Assembly: GCA_933228895.1 (NCBI GenBank)
Contig: OW121848.1
Location: forward strand, 155,202,688 to 155,266,687
DNA from: Platycnemis pennipes
Taxonomy: Eukaryota > Arthropoda > Insecta > Odonata > Platycnemididae
Direction: 5' to 3'
Length of the DNA stretch: 64,000 nt
Position 1 is the first letter of the stretch, and the number at the start of each line of letters is the position of its first letter. The position numbers and the translations under genes were made by a program. The notes beneath the pieces were generated by a model. The model was given only the letters and a program-made list of their open reading frames with translations. It did no database searches and had not been told where the DNA came from. Positions 20,405 through 31,856 of the stretch are shown here, piece by piece.

Positions 20405-21548
20405 ACCATAAAGTAGCGGTAGTAACGTCAATATAACATCCGATTTTATGATACCAATCAAAGCTACCGGATTTAATGATGACAATAAGGTGGTAAAAAG
20501 TAAGGTTCGTCTATTTCCGATCACGCAGTGGTGTAAAAGGGAAATTCTAAGCCCAAACGATAAAGAAGCTTTAAATGATGAACTAAGTAGAAGCAATTGA
20601 ACGCTGGTAAGATAGTTGACAGGTGGAAATTAAATTTGAAAAAAATGTGTGGCGATGAATTTTTGAAAAAAAAAAGATATTTCTCCTCCAAGCACTTCCT
20701 ACGCTAGGAACAATAAATTAACAAACGTGGAATCCATTACATTGATCTTTCTTAGGGTGAAAACATACGTGAAGTAATGGGTCGAGTTAATCGTAAACTG
20801 GGATTCATCAAAAGGGTATTGGACAAATGAGACGACCATTAGATCATTACATTTGATTTGATCATCGATTGACGAAATTAGCTACTATTCCCTTGTTAGA
20901 CCTCATTTGGAATACGCTGCCAGTATATAGGATCCTTATGAAATAGGCTCAAATAATGAACTCGAGCGTGTGCAGCAAAGATCGGCAAAGTTTGTAAAGG
21001 GACCGTATGATATCTATGTTAGCGTAACCAGTCTATTAAATTAATTAACATGGGAATCATTGTCAGATGGCAGGTTGAAATTTAGACTGAATCTCGTGAA
21101 TAAATTCCAAGATGATATTTTCATTGATGACGTTAAAAATATTTAGCGAACTCCAACTTACTATGGTGGACTGAGTCATAATCATAAAATTAGAGACATT
21201 TATTGCCACACCGATCGATTCAAAATATCCTTCTTTCCCCGTAATATTAAGGATATGAATAGCAATGAATACAAATTGGTATTGAATAAATATATCCAAT
21301 AGTATAAATACAAGTGTTTCAATGGATATCAAAGGTAGTTGCATGTTAGTATAAGGACCTTAATCTAGTCCAACTAACAGCACGAGTTTGCATGCTTGCT
21401 TTGCTATTTAAATCTATTTTTTAAATTGTGATGTTTCGAATAGAATGTAATTACTAACCCTTTTTATGCATGATATGTAATGCATGTTTGGTGTAAATTT
21501 AACCCCTGCCACACACCTTTATGGTGTTTCCAGGGTATTATGTACACG
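20405..21548 (+). pseudogene. LINE-A1, longest copy: RT motif C region to 3' end
   Basis: It begins at a decayed motif B region and passes through KVRLF at about 20509, where the FADD motif has been mutated away. It continues with SPNDKEALNDEL, TNVESI, then GKNIREVMGRVNRKLGFIK, then LVRPHLEYAASI (about 20894-20930) and LERVQQRSAKFVKGPYD. The usual C-terminal block and 3' UTR run to CCCCTGCCACACACCTTTAT, GGTGTTTCCAGGGTATTATG. Many stops and frameshifts make it clearly inactive. With 7151-7690 it is one of two copies that reach RT motif C. Confidence 0.8.
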
Positions 21549-22430
21549 GCTACGCGGAGAAAGCTAGGAGAGAGGAGAAATAGAGGATAAGGCCTGATTC
21601 AAAATGAACTGTTATTATAGGACTGTGAGGCCTATCGTAATTTGACACTGGAGAAACTGGAGCAATTTAATATTATATTAAATCTCACAACACATGGTTA
21701 TGGAAGATCGGACACGACGACGAGAGAAGCAATTACTGTGACAAGAGCTCCTTATTCAACCTTTGATGTACATGTGTACAATTATATAGACATTTTGCTA
21801 TTCGTTTCTGGCTGTCTGTCACGCTAAGATTTTTTAGCGACGGGCGAATCGTATAATGACCGTATACGGTTATAACGTTCCCTGACTACTCGGCAATAAT
21901 TAATGAAGGTAAAATAAGTTTAATTATGCGTGAAGTGTGTAGGAGCATCAATTGGAATAGATAGTGTACTGTTTAAAGGCTAGATACGTGCTATTTGTAC
22001 CAATTTATCCCATTTCGTGGTAGCTGTGATAACAAACAACAGGTGACATACTCATGAATGGCATGAGAGACAACGGAAAAGTGCCGATGGAGATATTTCA
22101 ATGTATTGTTTTCAGTTATAATTTTCATGTTCTGTCCTAATACTTTATTGCTCTATACCTGCTTGTCACAAGAATTATCAAAATCTTAGAGTACCTGCAT
22201 AATATATTATTTTCAACTCAACCTTCGCCCAAAACGTGATTAATTGAAGAACTTCATCAGGTGAATGCCAATATAAATTACCTTTTAGAATTACATAAGA
22301 TTATATGTACTCCATGGGCACACCAATTAATTGTATGAGCACGAAAAGCTCCGAAAATCAATTATAATTTCATTTCGTCCTGCACTTGTTTAATTTGAAT
22401 CTCTTCTCCCTCTTCTACCCGCTCATAAAA
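21549..22430. other. Unassigned sequence, no gene seen
   Basis: AT-rich with short frames only. No shared repeat was noticed. Confidence 0.3.
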
Positions 22431-22700
22431 CAAAGACAGACGGCGTGCGCTCGTATCACGTGATCATTCAAAGAATCATGGGATCAAAATTAGAACATGT
22501 TCTAATTTTGATCCCATGAAAATGCGAATGATCATGCGAATGAATTTCACGCGAGGAGATTTCCGTATTACACGACGCATGTACTTCATGCGCATGATTT
22601 CATTCGCATGACCATTCACCGTGTAAAACGGCCTTTACACACGCACTAGGCTCATGCATTTATGATGCGTACTTTATACTACAGAGTAAAGTTAGGGTAT
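22430..22700. repeat. Palindrome-rich MITE-like region
   Basis: A perfect 42-bp palindrome lies at 22477-22518 (arms CATGGGATCAAAATTAGAAC and its complement around AT). Beyond it, CATGCGAATGAATTTCACGC and GATTTCATTCGCATGACC are opposed inverted words, followed by CCGTGTAAAACGGCC. The arrangement suggests a decayed TIR element whose limits I cannot fix. Confidence 0.5.
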
Positions 22701-23370
22701 AGGGGTAAAAGTTGAGAAATGATGGCCTCATGACATTAGTCTTCAAGAAAAAGCAAACGTGAGATATTTCGCTTGGGTAAAAAATTTTAAAATATAAGAT
22801 TTATGATTCTGAACTGAACACGCTACGCTAAGGTATTCGAGATCCTTGAACTGTGCGTCTTGACTTGCCAATATTGTCCGGAGCCCCCCACAGACCCAGG
22901 CGGGTAAACAGGGTGCGGTGAGCCGTCGCGTCCGCATCCGACGCCATAGCTCCCGGCTGCCGTCGGCTTAATTCACGCTTCCTTGGAAGGCGACGCCGCA
23001 GACACTTTAAAGAGGCTCATTCACAAACCATCGACTCAAGGCGTCCCCATTGTTCCGAGTGCATAGCACCAGGTCTTTGTAAGTACGTGAGGAAGTAGAC
23101 TACTTGGAGCCCTCGATTATAACTAATTCAGCACTCTTGAAAACTTCCGAAACAATGGGCTGTTCGAGACTGCTTTACAGCTCTGTCTTTGACAGAGTTT
23201 AAGGACCCGTGGTTTTACGTCACACATATTCGCGGTCGTCTAGCTCCTGAAAGACGGGCGACGAAATATAAAATGTGCCAACCTATGAATCCACGAATAA
23301 AGTTGATTGCAAAGATCCACCTTTCCGGAACCCATATTGACTGTTTATGAGTAATCCCTGACTATCTAGA
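22701..23370. other. Unassigned sequence, no gene recognised
   Basis: GC-rich between 22870 and 23060. A 64-codon minus frame (22743-22937) has no known motif and no clear splice sites. Confidence 0.3.
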
Positions 23371-23886
23371 CAGTGTGCAGCGTAGAACAGCTAAGTTCGT
23401 TAAAAGGTGTTACGATAGGTGGAGTAGTGTTTCAGAATTAATACAAGAATTGGGGTGAGAGTCATTATTAGAGCGTAGGTTAAGGTACAGATTTAATCTA
23501 TTAGAGAAATTTCAATCGAAAAGCTTTACTGAAGATGTTCGGCACATATTAAAAACACCAGCGTATTATGCTAGATTCGAGCAGATAAACAATATTAGAG
23601 AGATAGATTGTCGTACCGATAGATTCAAAATGGCATGTTCCCCCGTACTATAAGAGAACAGAATAAGCAGCATAGCAAAGGGTAGGTAGGAGAAATATTT
23701 TAGAGTAGTCTGTAGCGCATAATGCATGTATTAAGCCCTTAAATACTATAGATACTAACATTCTAGTTGCATGAGACCCTATAGGTAGTTGCTTGCCTGT
23801 ATGTCGGTAGTGCATGCTAGGTGATCTTCACCACCTGCCACACACCCTCGTGGTGGCTTGCAGGATATAGTGTAGATGTAGATGTA
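23371..23886 (+). mobile_element. LINE-A2 fragment with complete 3' end
   Basis: Translation around single stops reads VQRRTAKFVKRCYDRWSS, ERRLRYRFNLLEKFQSKSF, TPAYYARFEQINNIREIDCR and TDRFKMACSP, the A2 version of the C-terminal block. The A2 UTR (AGAACAGAATAAGCAGCATA) and the terminus GCTTGCAGGATATAGTGTAG with an ATGTAGATGTA tail follow. Confidence 0.85.
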
Positions 23887-23892
23887 TATCTA

Positions 23893-24062
23893 AATTCCCC
23901 ATGATCGAACTGACCTCTATATGCTCAAATAACTTACAGGAGATTGACGTGAGTGATATGGATCGGTAGTTATGAGGTTACTCCAATCACCGCTTTTAAA
24001 AATGTTCGCTACTTTCCAGTCCTTGGGCATTGTGTGGTTCTTTAGTGTTTTATTAAATATTA
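23893..24062 (-). pseudogene. Non-LTR RT fingers fragment (antisense)
   Basis: On the minus strand the frame reads FNKTLKNHTMPKDWKVANIF then KSGDWSN. After one frameshift it reads RSISLTSISCKLFEHIEVSS then IMGN. This matches the N-terminal RT block (PKDWK.A.V.PIFKKGD...NYRPISLTS...K..E.I) of CR1/L2-like elements. It ends at the junction with the LINE-A copies on both sides and could be the 5' part of the same family; that assignment is inference. Confidence 0.7.
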
Positions 24063-24079
24063 TTTACGGGATAATTAAC

Positions 24080-24658
24080 AAACTGGAGCGTATGCAGAGA
24101 CGATTGGCAAGATTTTTAAAGGGATAGTATGATAACTACATATATTAGCGTAACCAGTCTGTTAGGTGAACTAAAATGGGATTCATTATCAGGCCATGGG
24201 TTTAAATTTAGACTTAATCTCTTAAATAGATTCCAATGCAATATTTTCACTGATCATGTTAAAAATATTTTGCCAACTCCAACATACTACGGTAGACTGG
24301 ACCAAAATCACAAAATTAGAGACATTGATAGCCGAACTGACCGATACAAAATGTCCTTTTTTCCTCGTACAATTAGGGATTTGAATAGCTGTAAATATAT
24401 CCAATAGCACAAATACGAGTGTAACAATGGATAGCATAACTAGTTGCATGTTGGTATAAGGACTTTAAGGTAACTCAACTAACAGCATGTTTTTGCATGC
24501 TTACTTTTCTATTTTTATCTTTTTTAATAGTTAAGTGTAGACTAGTACATTAATACTAATTCTTTTTATGCATGATATGTAGTGCATGTTTGGTGAGAAT
24601 TCACCCCATGCCACACACCTTTATGGTGGCTTGCAGGGTATTATGTAGATGTAGATGT
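24080..24658 (+). pseudogene. LINE-A1 fragment, C-terminal block and full 3' end
   Basis: A 92-codon frame (24129-24407) reads SVTSLLGELKWDSLSGHGFK, RLNLLNRFQCNIFTDHVKNI, TPTYYGRLDQNHKIRDIDSR and SFFPRTIRDLNSCKYIQ. Before it NKLERMQRRLARFLKG is readable. The 3' UTR and terminus are complete, ending GCTTGCAGGGTATTATG and TAGATGTAGATG. Confidence 0.85.
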
Positions 24659-24764
24659 ATGAGTATAGTTGTAAGGTTGAAATCTCGAAGTCGCCTTTAC
24701 GGAATCTTTTTGTAAATTTTCCTGTCATAAAATCTTTTCGTACTTGCTTTTCAATTTAAGTATT

Positions 24765-24897
24765 TTTTTTAATTGTGAAGTTTAGAACTAGAATATTATC
24801 ACTAATCCTTATTGTGAATGAAGTGTAATGCAAGTTTTGGGTGGATTCAGCCCCTTCCACACACCTTTATAGTGGCAGGCAGGTTATTATGTAGACG
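24765..24897 (+). mobile_element. LINE-A1 3' tail
   Basis: TTTAATTGTGAAGTTTAGAA, CACTAATCCTTATTGTGAAT, CCCCTTCCACACACCTTTAT and GGTTATTATGTAGACG match the A1 terminus with several substitutions. Confidence 0.7.
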
Positions 24898-25441
24898 TAT
24901 TTCGACGAGGGGAAGACGCTCCTCAGCAGACGAAAGCTGTTCGCCTTCCACGACGGGTAACGTCAGCGAAAATCACGTAAGACATCACAAAAATACCCAT
25001 GAAAGTGACGATTAAATTGACGGAAATGAATTTATTTTTGGTTCAAACTTATTAAGCAGATATACTTCCATTGCGGAAGAATTTGGGTAGCAAAAGTATC
25101 TTTTCTCAATATATATGTCGATAGAGGCCTTCCGAGAAGGGGGAGGCGATCTTGGTCTTTGAGAAAGGAGGTCGAACGTAGGTCGAGTGTTTCGAAATAC
25201 GGTCTCGGAGGGTGAGCTCTCGGAAGAGATGAAGGGGAACGAGGGAGTGATATGTGGGTGTGGAAGAGAAGTTGGTGGGAGAATTTAGGAGGAAAAGTGG
25301 ATCTAAGGGATCTTGTGTGCAGCCCTTAGCGCGGAGACGACAGCGATGAAGACGGAGGAGGTTGATGGGCGAAAAGGAGAGAGAGAGAAAAAGAATGAGG
25401 ATTCCGAACAGATAGAGCGGAAGGCATAAAGAAGGTTAAAG
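24898..25441. other. Unassigned sequence, purine-rich
   Basis: G/A-rich between 25120 and 25440. No recognisable frame. Confidence 0.3.
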
Positions 25442-25453
25442 ATGAATATAGTG

Positions 25454-25942
25454 TAAGGAGATGAGCTCTACGGCCTCTTAAAGTGACAAATAAAATAAAA
25501 TTCTCCAATGGCCGTTATAAAATTGGCAACCCTCGTCAAGGACAAATGCTGTGTTGGTTTGCGGGAGGGTCAATTCCGAAAAAGGGGAATTCCGACTACG
25601 CTCTTTTTCAGCTCTATTCTCCCAGTAGGTGTGCCCATTTGAGTGCGTGAATGAGTATTTTTTCTGAGTGCTTGTGTGTTTGCGTTCATAACCCAGGCAT
25701 CCTGACCAGGGTCCCATCAGCCCTGTGAAGGATCCCAATTGGGTTGAGTGTGTGTGTGTGTCTGTGGTTGTGTCACTGACGAGGAAGTAACATTCCCGTA
25801 AACCACCACAGGAGGATTTTCTGGTTGAGAGGCTGTGGTTGGTCACTGCTGTGGAATTGATCCTCCCGCAAACCAACACAGCATTTGTCCTTGACGAGGG
25901 TTGCCAATTTTACGGCCAATGGAGAATTTTATTTTATTTGTC
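25454..25942. mobile_element. 489-bp hairpin element flanked by a 12-bp TSD
   Basis: ATGAATATAGTG occurs exactly at 25442-25453 and 25943-25954. Inside, 25484-25577 and 25853-25943 are inverted repeats of over 90 bp with two substitutions and one 3-bp gap. The left end has about 30 extra bases (TAAGGAGATGAGCTCTACGG...) outside the inverted arm. The middle contains a GT-rich run (25747-25763). A 133-codon minus frame crosses it but looks like a chance reading of the arms. The long TSD is unusual for a cut-and-paste MITE; the class is unknown. Confidence 0.7.
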
Positions 25943-25954
25943 ATGAATATAGTG

Positions 25955-26654
25955 CATGACAGTGGAAGCGTTAGTTAACCGCAATGACAAGGGGGGAGCC
26001 AATCAGACAGGAAGAAGACCATTATTAGCATGACACTAATGATGAGGGTTGCATAGATAATTTGTTTGAAAGAAAAAAGCATTGATTGCACAAGAAAGAT
26101 CGCCCTTCTGTCCAGGCACTTTGTCTTTCCTTAACCGATCGAAAAAAGCTCTCCCTCTCTCAAAGCGTTCCAAATCTTCTTTCGCCGCCTCCTTACCCAA
26201 TGCTCCTTCGCTTTCGTGCGACTCTCTTCACCTCGACAACCTCTTAATCCTCTCCATCCGCGTCTTTCGGGTCTCATCCGCTCATTATTCCGTCTCCCTA
26301 AAACCACTCCGACTGTAACTGCCTTCTCCTCCACAACAGTTAGCTCACCCAGTCGTCTCCACTCCAAAACACAAAAAGACACTCAATCCCTTTCTTAAAA
26401 CTAAAAGAAAAAAATTAACTAAATTTAACGCCGGAGCACACACAGCAGAACTTTGATAAAGAGATTCCAATTCCTTCTACGATTCCAGGAATAAAAAAAC
26501 ATCCGAAAATGTTTTCGACGACCTACCTTCAGTCATGCGGGTCATAATTCAAGATTTGTTGCTGGACTGCCATGAGAAAATCAACTACATTTGGCAAAAT
26601 GTTTTAAAATATTTATATAAATTAGAAATATTCTGGAACAAGAATTATCACGGA
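25955..26654. other. Unassigned sequence, no gene recognised
   Basis: C/T-rich from 26090 to 26360. Short overlapping frames on both strands have no known motif. Confidence 0.3.
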
Positions 26655-26800
26655 TCGCGAGAGAAATACATGGAACAGGTTGTGAAGGATGTAAAAGAGA
26701 AGAGTTACGTCACAATGAAAAGGTTGGACGATAGAAGAATCGAGTGGAAAGCTACGTCAATCCAATCCTAGGATTGTTGACCGATGATGATGATGACGCG
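26655..26800 (+). mobile_element. LINE-B C-terminal fragment with tail
   Basis: The frame reads EKYMEQVVKDVKEKSYVTMK, LDDRRIEWKATSIQS, then stops. The family 3' UTR AATCCTAGGATTGTTGACC and a GATGATGATGATG tail follow. Confidence 0.85.
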
Positions 26801-27406
26801 AGAGAATGAGGCAATTCGCGGATATTAAAAAAAAACTGGATTAGCAAAGCGAAAACGGTATGAATCTCAACTACCCTTGTTGGCCTTAATACTAGTTGTA
26901 CTTCAAGCTCCACACAACAGCCGGATCAGATCGGTAACTCGCTGTCCTGAGAATCCTAAAGTCCTTGTGGGTCTCTTAGCATTAGGATCAAGTTCGGTTA
27001 TGGGGTGAGAAATACCCTTAGCAGTCAAGAGTACCTAAAATACTGATCCTCCATCAACTCCAGAGAATGCAATCAAAGTACGACATATATGAAGGTTGCA
27101 TCCTTGTGGAAAAACCTTGACTAGAGATAGGTGTTTTTTTTCAATGAACCCTATAACCACTCAGATGGTCTTTACATCCTTTACTTTTCCCTAGTAACAG
27201 CTTCACAATCATCGACATAATATATATGCCCCGGGAAGTGATAAAGCTCCCCGGGAGGAATTTTCTCGACACAGGAAGAAAAGGAAGACTGAAAGAGCAT
27301 CAACCAACCAATCCCAGAGCTGAAAAATACACAGCCATGTAATATTTTGGTCCATTAATCACCATTAAGGTAGACTGATAATAGATTATAATTACGACCG
27401 ACTCCT
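26801..27406. other. Unassigned sequence, no gene seen
   Basis: No frame above 60 codons and no shared repeat. Confidence 0.35.
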
Positions 27407-27500
27407 TCTACATCTACGTAATACCCTTCAAGCCACCGCGAGGCTGAGTGGCAGAGGGTGAAAATCAACATATATGCACTTTTGAGATGCAAATTAAGAG
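27407..27500 (-). mobile_element. LINE-A2 3' tail (antisense)
   Basis: TCTACATCTACGTAATACCC, CAAGCCACCGCGAGGCTGAG and GCAGAGGGTGAAAATCAAC are the antisense terminus. Confidence 0.7.
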
Positions 27501-29248
27501 CTTCAATGATACTTCTGCATGAAAACAAGTTAGGCATAAGAGCCAAGTAGGCATAAATATATTTCTCTGTATTTCTCTAACATGCATAGATTAGTAATAT
27601 CGAAGCATATTTCACGTACTACAGGCTACAGACTACTTGCGAGAAGTTAATCAGTCGACGAGCATTGCCCGACAATTGTTTCCGTGAGATGCATTTTCAT
27701 TTACGAAGGGGTACAGACGCTTCTGAATTAGCAACGTGATAAAGCGTGCCTTATTGCTCGCCCATAACCTCCCTTAATCCAACTCATACGGACTCCAGAC
27801 GCTATCCTCGCTCAAGACCCTTGACTTGTACAGTGTCCCGGGAGCAATCATTACGGAAAAATTAGATAACATTACACCAATCACAAAATACACTCAGGAA
27901 CTGTCATTACAATTGAAACGTGTAGCGAGATTTAATGCTTGTTGGCAGTTGGCAGTCATCTTTTTGCATAAGAGCGCATTATATTTCAACATAGATGTTG
28001 AAAAACTATAGTTAATTCACTGCAAAGCGATGGAAGTTGCCACTAACACTTCTTTACTGACGATGAAACATAAAAATTACCTTCTTCTTAAGGTATAAAG
28101 ATGGGTGTTCGCAATTTCTCGCCTGACACCTCTACACTTCATTCTTTAGCGATAAAGGATGAGGTAGGTTTCGTGAGTACTACTTCAAGAAAATTTACTT
28201 TTGGATGTTCTACATGATTGAGGGAGATGAGCTGCCAACAGAAAAGGCTGAAAATACGCCCCCCATTGTCTCACTAACAATGCCGATGTATTTTTAGATT
28301 TACATCGTCTTAAAAATTCCAGATTTTTTTCTGAATTCTTCGGCATGTCAATGAGACCGGACTGTAAAATAAATCTCCCGAATAACACCGAGCGGAGGCT
28401 TCCCCTGTCTCACCAGCACGGAATCCTAAGATGACACGCGTGTGACTTATCTGCTTCATCCGCTAAATTTCCGCGTCCCTTCGGGGGCTGGTTCGCCACT
28501 CCGAACCCCTTCCCGGCCACTCGAACCACTACCGACCACAAAAGAAGACGACCGAAGCATATACCCTGAAGTACCTCTCGAAAATCGATCGAAGTTCCAA
28601 CGATGGCGGAAGAGTGCGTGGCAAACAATGGCTCGAGCTCAATTTAAGAACGTAGGGCAGCGCACGCCTCCATATGAGCATAATTAAAGATGAGGGCCAA
28701 TGCAAACTCTCGCAGTGGGCTTGGACCTCTTATTTCCATGGAAACGAGGATATGGATGAGGGGAGGGTCGTGAACATCGAATCGGAAGTTTCCTCGAACA
28801 CGGCTACCCGTCGCAGAAACGCTTCCAAAAAATAGACGGCGAGATAATCCTGTGAGTGACCGTGAATAGCTTGGAAATACGGCGCATCATGAGGGTTCGG
28901 AGACAAACGTAGGATTAGAGGCAAATAGAAACTATTTAAAACATGGAAGCGCGGAAAGATGGATTTTTAGCAAAGATGCTCGCCTAACTCTTCCATTTCT
29001 TCGGACTTTTTCCTGATAAAACTAAACGTAACTCAGAGATTTTTTTCAGAATTTTATTTTGGTTTCCAAACAGATTTCCATACGAATATTTTACTATTTT
29101 ACTTTCATATTTTACGGAGAGTACTAGAAGAAGGAGATCTTTACAAGGCCAAACGAGGGGATTGAGTAAAATTTAAAATTTGAGGCTTCATATCCGTAAG
29201 TATCGACGCTGAAACTTCCTCATCCTGAAGTCCTCGTCTACAACTACT
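27501..29248. other. Unassigned sequence, GC-rich patch at 28430-28680
   Basis: Frames here (27826-28011 plus, 28185-28388 minus, 28410-28628 minus, 28442-28687 plus, 28730-28924 minus) are short and show no known domain. No repeats shared with the rest of the window. Confidence 0.3.
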
Positions 29249-29249
29249 G

Positions 29250-29280
29250 AGTTTCTACCTGCAAGCCACCTCGAGAGTTT
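29250..29280 (-). mobile_element. LINE-A 3' terminus, minimal remnant
   Basis: AGTTTCTACCTGCAAGCCAC and CTCGAG resemble the antisense stem-loop. Very short, so uncertain. Confidence 0.35.
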
Positions 29281-29291
29281 TACTAGTCACT

Positions 29292-29349
29292 CGTGCTGGT
29301 GCCGCAACGGAAGGCGCTGACGTGCTGGTGCCGCAACGGAAGGCGCTGA
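29292..29349. repeat. Two perfect tandem copies of a 29-bp GC-rich unit
   Basis: A 29-bp unit beginning CGTGCTGGTGCCGCAACGGA occurs at 29292-29320 and 29321-29349 without a difference. It lies in a GC-rich stretch (29270-29720) where three minus frames overlap without a recognisable domain. Confidence 0.9.
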
Positions 29350-29732
29350 AGTCCGGCGACAAAAGCGCCGACTGAAACCTCTGTGCACAAACGCAGTCTG
29401 AGACGGGAGATGGCGAACATGCAGAGGCGAGTGTGCATCCGATTGCGCGCGGCATTGAACTTTATGGACGAAAGGCACGAGAAGGCGTTGCTCAGCGACG
29501 GGGTGTAAACGGACGTGCGTGCAGACGGGGCTAGCGTGTCGCAGATAGGGAAGGCGCGCATTCAGGAGGGAGAGGGGTGGAAGGGGGGCAGGTGACGGAT
29601 GACTGTGCCTCGACTTCGCTAGTCGGACGAATAACTCGGTCAGCGGTGGCGGCGGCAAAGACACGAGCGATTGGCCTCAGACTCACTGATCCAGCCGGGA
29701 TACTGGTTGCGACGAGCATAGAGAAGCAGGAA
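29350..29732. other. GC-rich patch, no gene recognised
   Basis: Overlapping frames of up to 125 codons exist on the minus strand, and a 69-codon one on the plus, which is expected by chance in GC-rich DNA. No motif or splice site supports any of them. Confidence 0.3.
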
Positions 29733-29812
29733 ACATCTACATATATACTCGGAAATCCTACCATAGGGGTGTGTGGCAGGGAGTGAATGTACGCCGAATA
29801 TGCATTACATAT
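29733..29812 (-). mobile_element. LINE-A 3' tail (antisense)
   Basis: ACATCTACATATATACTCGG, CATAGGGGTGTGTGGCAGGG and AGTGAATGTACGCC form the antisense terminus, decayed. Confidence 0.7.
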
Positions 29813-29862
29813 TATTTTCCATTACCACCCAAAACAGCACCAATGGCCTTTACATCGGAGTA

Positions 29863-30706
29863 TTTATGGGTGATAGCTCTCCTCCTAGCACTTACAAAAT
29901 AAGTAATAATGAATTAACAAATGTGGAATCCATTCAATATCTTGGATAAGACTGACACATGATCTGTGGTAAACACATACGTATAATAATGGGGCAATAT
30001 AATCGTATACCGGCATTCATCAAAAGGATATTGGGTAAATGTGACGATCATGTACGAGAAATCAGCTACTTTTCCCTTGTTAGACCTCATTTGGAATATG
30101 CTGCCAGTGTATGGGATCACTACGAATTCGTTTCAAATAATGAACTTGAACGTGTGCAGCGAAGATCGGCAAGATTTGTAAAGGGACGGTACGATAACCT
30201 TATTAGCGTAACCAGTCTATTGAATAAATTAAAATGGGAATTATTGCCAGATCGCAGGGTTAAATTTAGGCTTAATCTCTTAAACAAATTTCAAGACCAT
30301 ATTTTCAGTGATGACGTTAAAAATATTTTGCGAACCCCAACTTACTATGGTAGACTGGACCATAATCACAAAATTAGAGAAATTGATTGCCGAACTGACA
30401 GATTCAAAATGTCCTTTTTTCCTCGTACAATTACGGATATGAATAGCGGTAAATATGCCCAATACGAGTGAATCAATCCATAGCATAGGTAGTTGCATGT
30501 TGATATAAGGACTTGAAGGTAACCCAACTAACAGCATTTTTTTGCATGATTACTTTTCTATTTTTACCTTTTTTAATAGTGAAGTTTAGACTAATATATT
30601 AATATTAATCCTATTTTATGCATGATATGTAGTGCATGTTTGGTTAAATTCACCCCCTGCCACACACCTTTATGGTGGCTTGCAGGGTATTATGTAGATG
30701 TAGATG
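29863..30706 (+). pseudogene. LINE-A1, well-preserved C-terminal region and full 3' end
   Basis: A 170-codon frame (29959-30471) reads GKHIRIIMGQYNRIPAFIKR, ILGKCDDHVREISYFSLVRP, HLEYAASVWDHYEF, LERVQRRSARFVKGRYDN, WELLPDRRVKFRLNLLNKF, TPTYYGRLDHNHKIREIDCR and FFPRTITDMNSGKYAQYE. Upstream, SPPSTYKISNNELTNVESI is readable before a stop. The 3' UTR and terminus are complete (CCCCCTGCCACACACC, GGCTTGCAGGGTATTATG, TAGATGTAGATG). It is directly followed by a LINE-B copy in the same orientation. Confidence 0.9.
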
Positions 30707-31332
30707 CAAAAGTAAACTATGGTAATGGTATACGCAGTAGGAGAGAAGAGGTCAGTGCCAACGTTAAACTAGGAAAACATAAAGTTAAGGAGGTGGAAGA
30801 GTATTGTTATCTCGGAGGCCCAGACGAAGAGGGCATTCTACCATAAGTAGAATCAACTCACAGCTGGAAATTAAAGCTTGGATTTAAGGGAACACTACGT
30901 TACAACTAATATCTGGAGCATGCTTCTTCATGGTGGGGTGGTGTGAAAGATGACTGCAGCAGAGAAGTCAAGGCTGGGATCACTAGAAATTTAGTGTTAC
31001 AGAAGAATGAGGAAGATAACGAATTGATTTGAACCGAGTGACGAATGAAGAAGTCCTAGGGAGAGTGGGCGAAGAGAGAAGTCTTCTGAAAACCTTTAAG
31101 AAAAAAGATGGGACAACTTAATCGGCCATATCTTGAGACATGATGGTCTGATGAAGACAAGTGTCGAGGGTCAAGCGAATGGGAAGAATATAAAAAGAGA
31201 GGCCTCGTATAAGATTGTTAAGGATGTGAAAGAGAAGAGTTATGTACGTACGAAACGGTTAACCGCTATGGGAAACTATTGGAAATATACGCCAAACTAA
31301 TCATAGGATTGACAACTGATCATGATGATGTA
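30707..31332 (+). pseudogene. LINE-B C-terminal fragment, longest 5' extent
   Basis: A 74-codon frame (30622-30846) reads GNGIRSRREEVSANVKLGKH then KVKEVEEYCYLGG, a block normally preceding the FEMWCYRRML region. Broken pieces of that region follow at 30950-31060 (TAAEKSRLGS...), then RVTNEEVLGRVGEERSLLKT, then LIGHILRHDGLMKTS with a frame break, then VKDVKEKSYVRTKRL. The UTR CATAGGATTGACAACTGATC and ATGATGATG tail end it. Confidence 0.75.
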
Positions 31333-31751
31333 CTCAATTTACCTTTCGTTAAGAGATTCAGCAAACGAAATATCCACACATTTTCCTCAAATGCAGTTTC
31401 TAGGAAATGTGTTTCTTCTATTAACAATTTTTATTTCCTACGAGAAAAAACATTTTTCTTCCTTTCACGGGTAAAACAGAAAAACGGCATTTCTTGGAAA
31501 GTTAAGGAAATATTAACGAAATATAAGGCAATACGTTCATAATCACGCGACTCTATAAAAGATAGATTAAGCCGAGAAAAAAAGATAAGATACATGAGTA
31601 GGTATATCTTTACGCACCAATGAGATCATATTACGGCTGCAATCCTAAAGTGCTAACATAATATCAGGTGAGGCTTAGTACCGAATTTTCCAACAGCAAT
31701 CGATATTGCCGCAGCAGAGGGTTAATTTAAAATTCTAACACTGCATCTACA
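31333..31751. other. Unassigned sequence, no gene seen
   Basis: AT-rich, chance frames only. Confidence 0.3.
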
Positions 31752-31856
31752 TGTCGAAAGTAATACCAAGCACTGAAAATTACGGGAAGAGATTTGTAAC
31801 ATGTCGGCACCGAATGGGCAAGGCTGATTTTTTTCAAGTTACGCAAGACTTAAAAT
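31752..31856 (+). mobile_element. hAT-type MITE interior fragment
   Basis: AATACCAAGCACTGAAAATT, AACATGTCGGCACCGAATGG and TTTCAAGTTACGCAAGACTT match the interior of the element at 16670-16932. Both TIRs are missing. Confidence 0.75.

Noticed and set aside
24222..24449. Antisense frames such as this one, 30280-30537 and 54668-54916
   Set aside because: They are the reverse strand of the LINE-A C-terminal block and 3' UTR and recur only because the LINE recurs.
25747..25763. GT run as a functional site
   Set aside because: A short GT microsatellite inside a mobile element; nothing indicates function.
25478..25879. 133-codon minus-strand frame
   Set aside because: It reads through both arms and the GT-rich centre of the hairpin element; no domain and Thr/His-rich simple-sequence composition.
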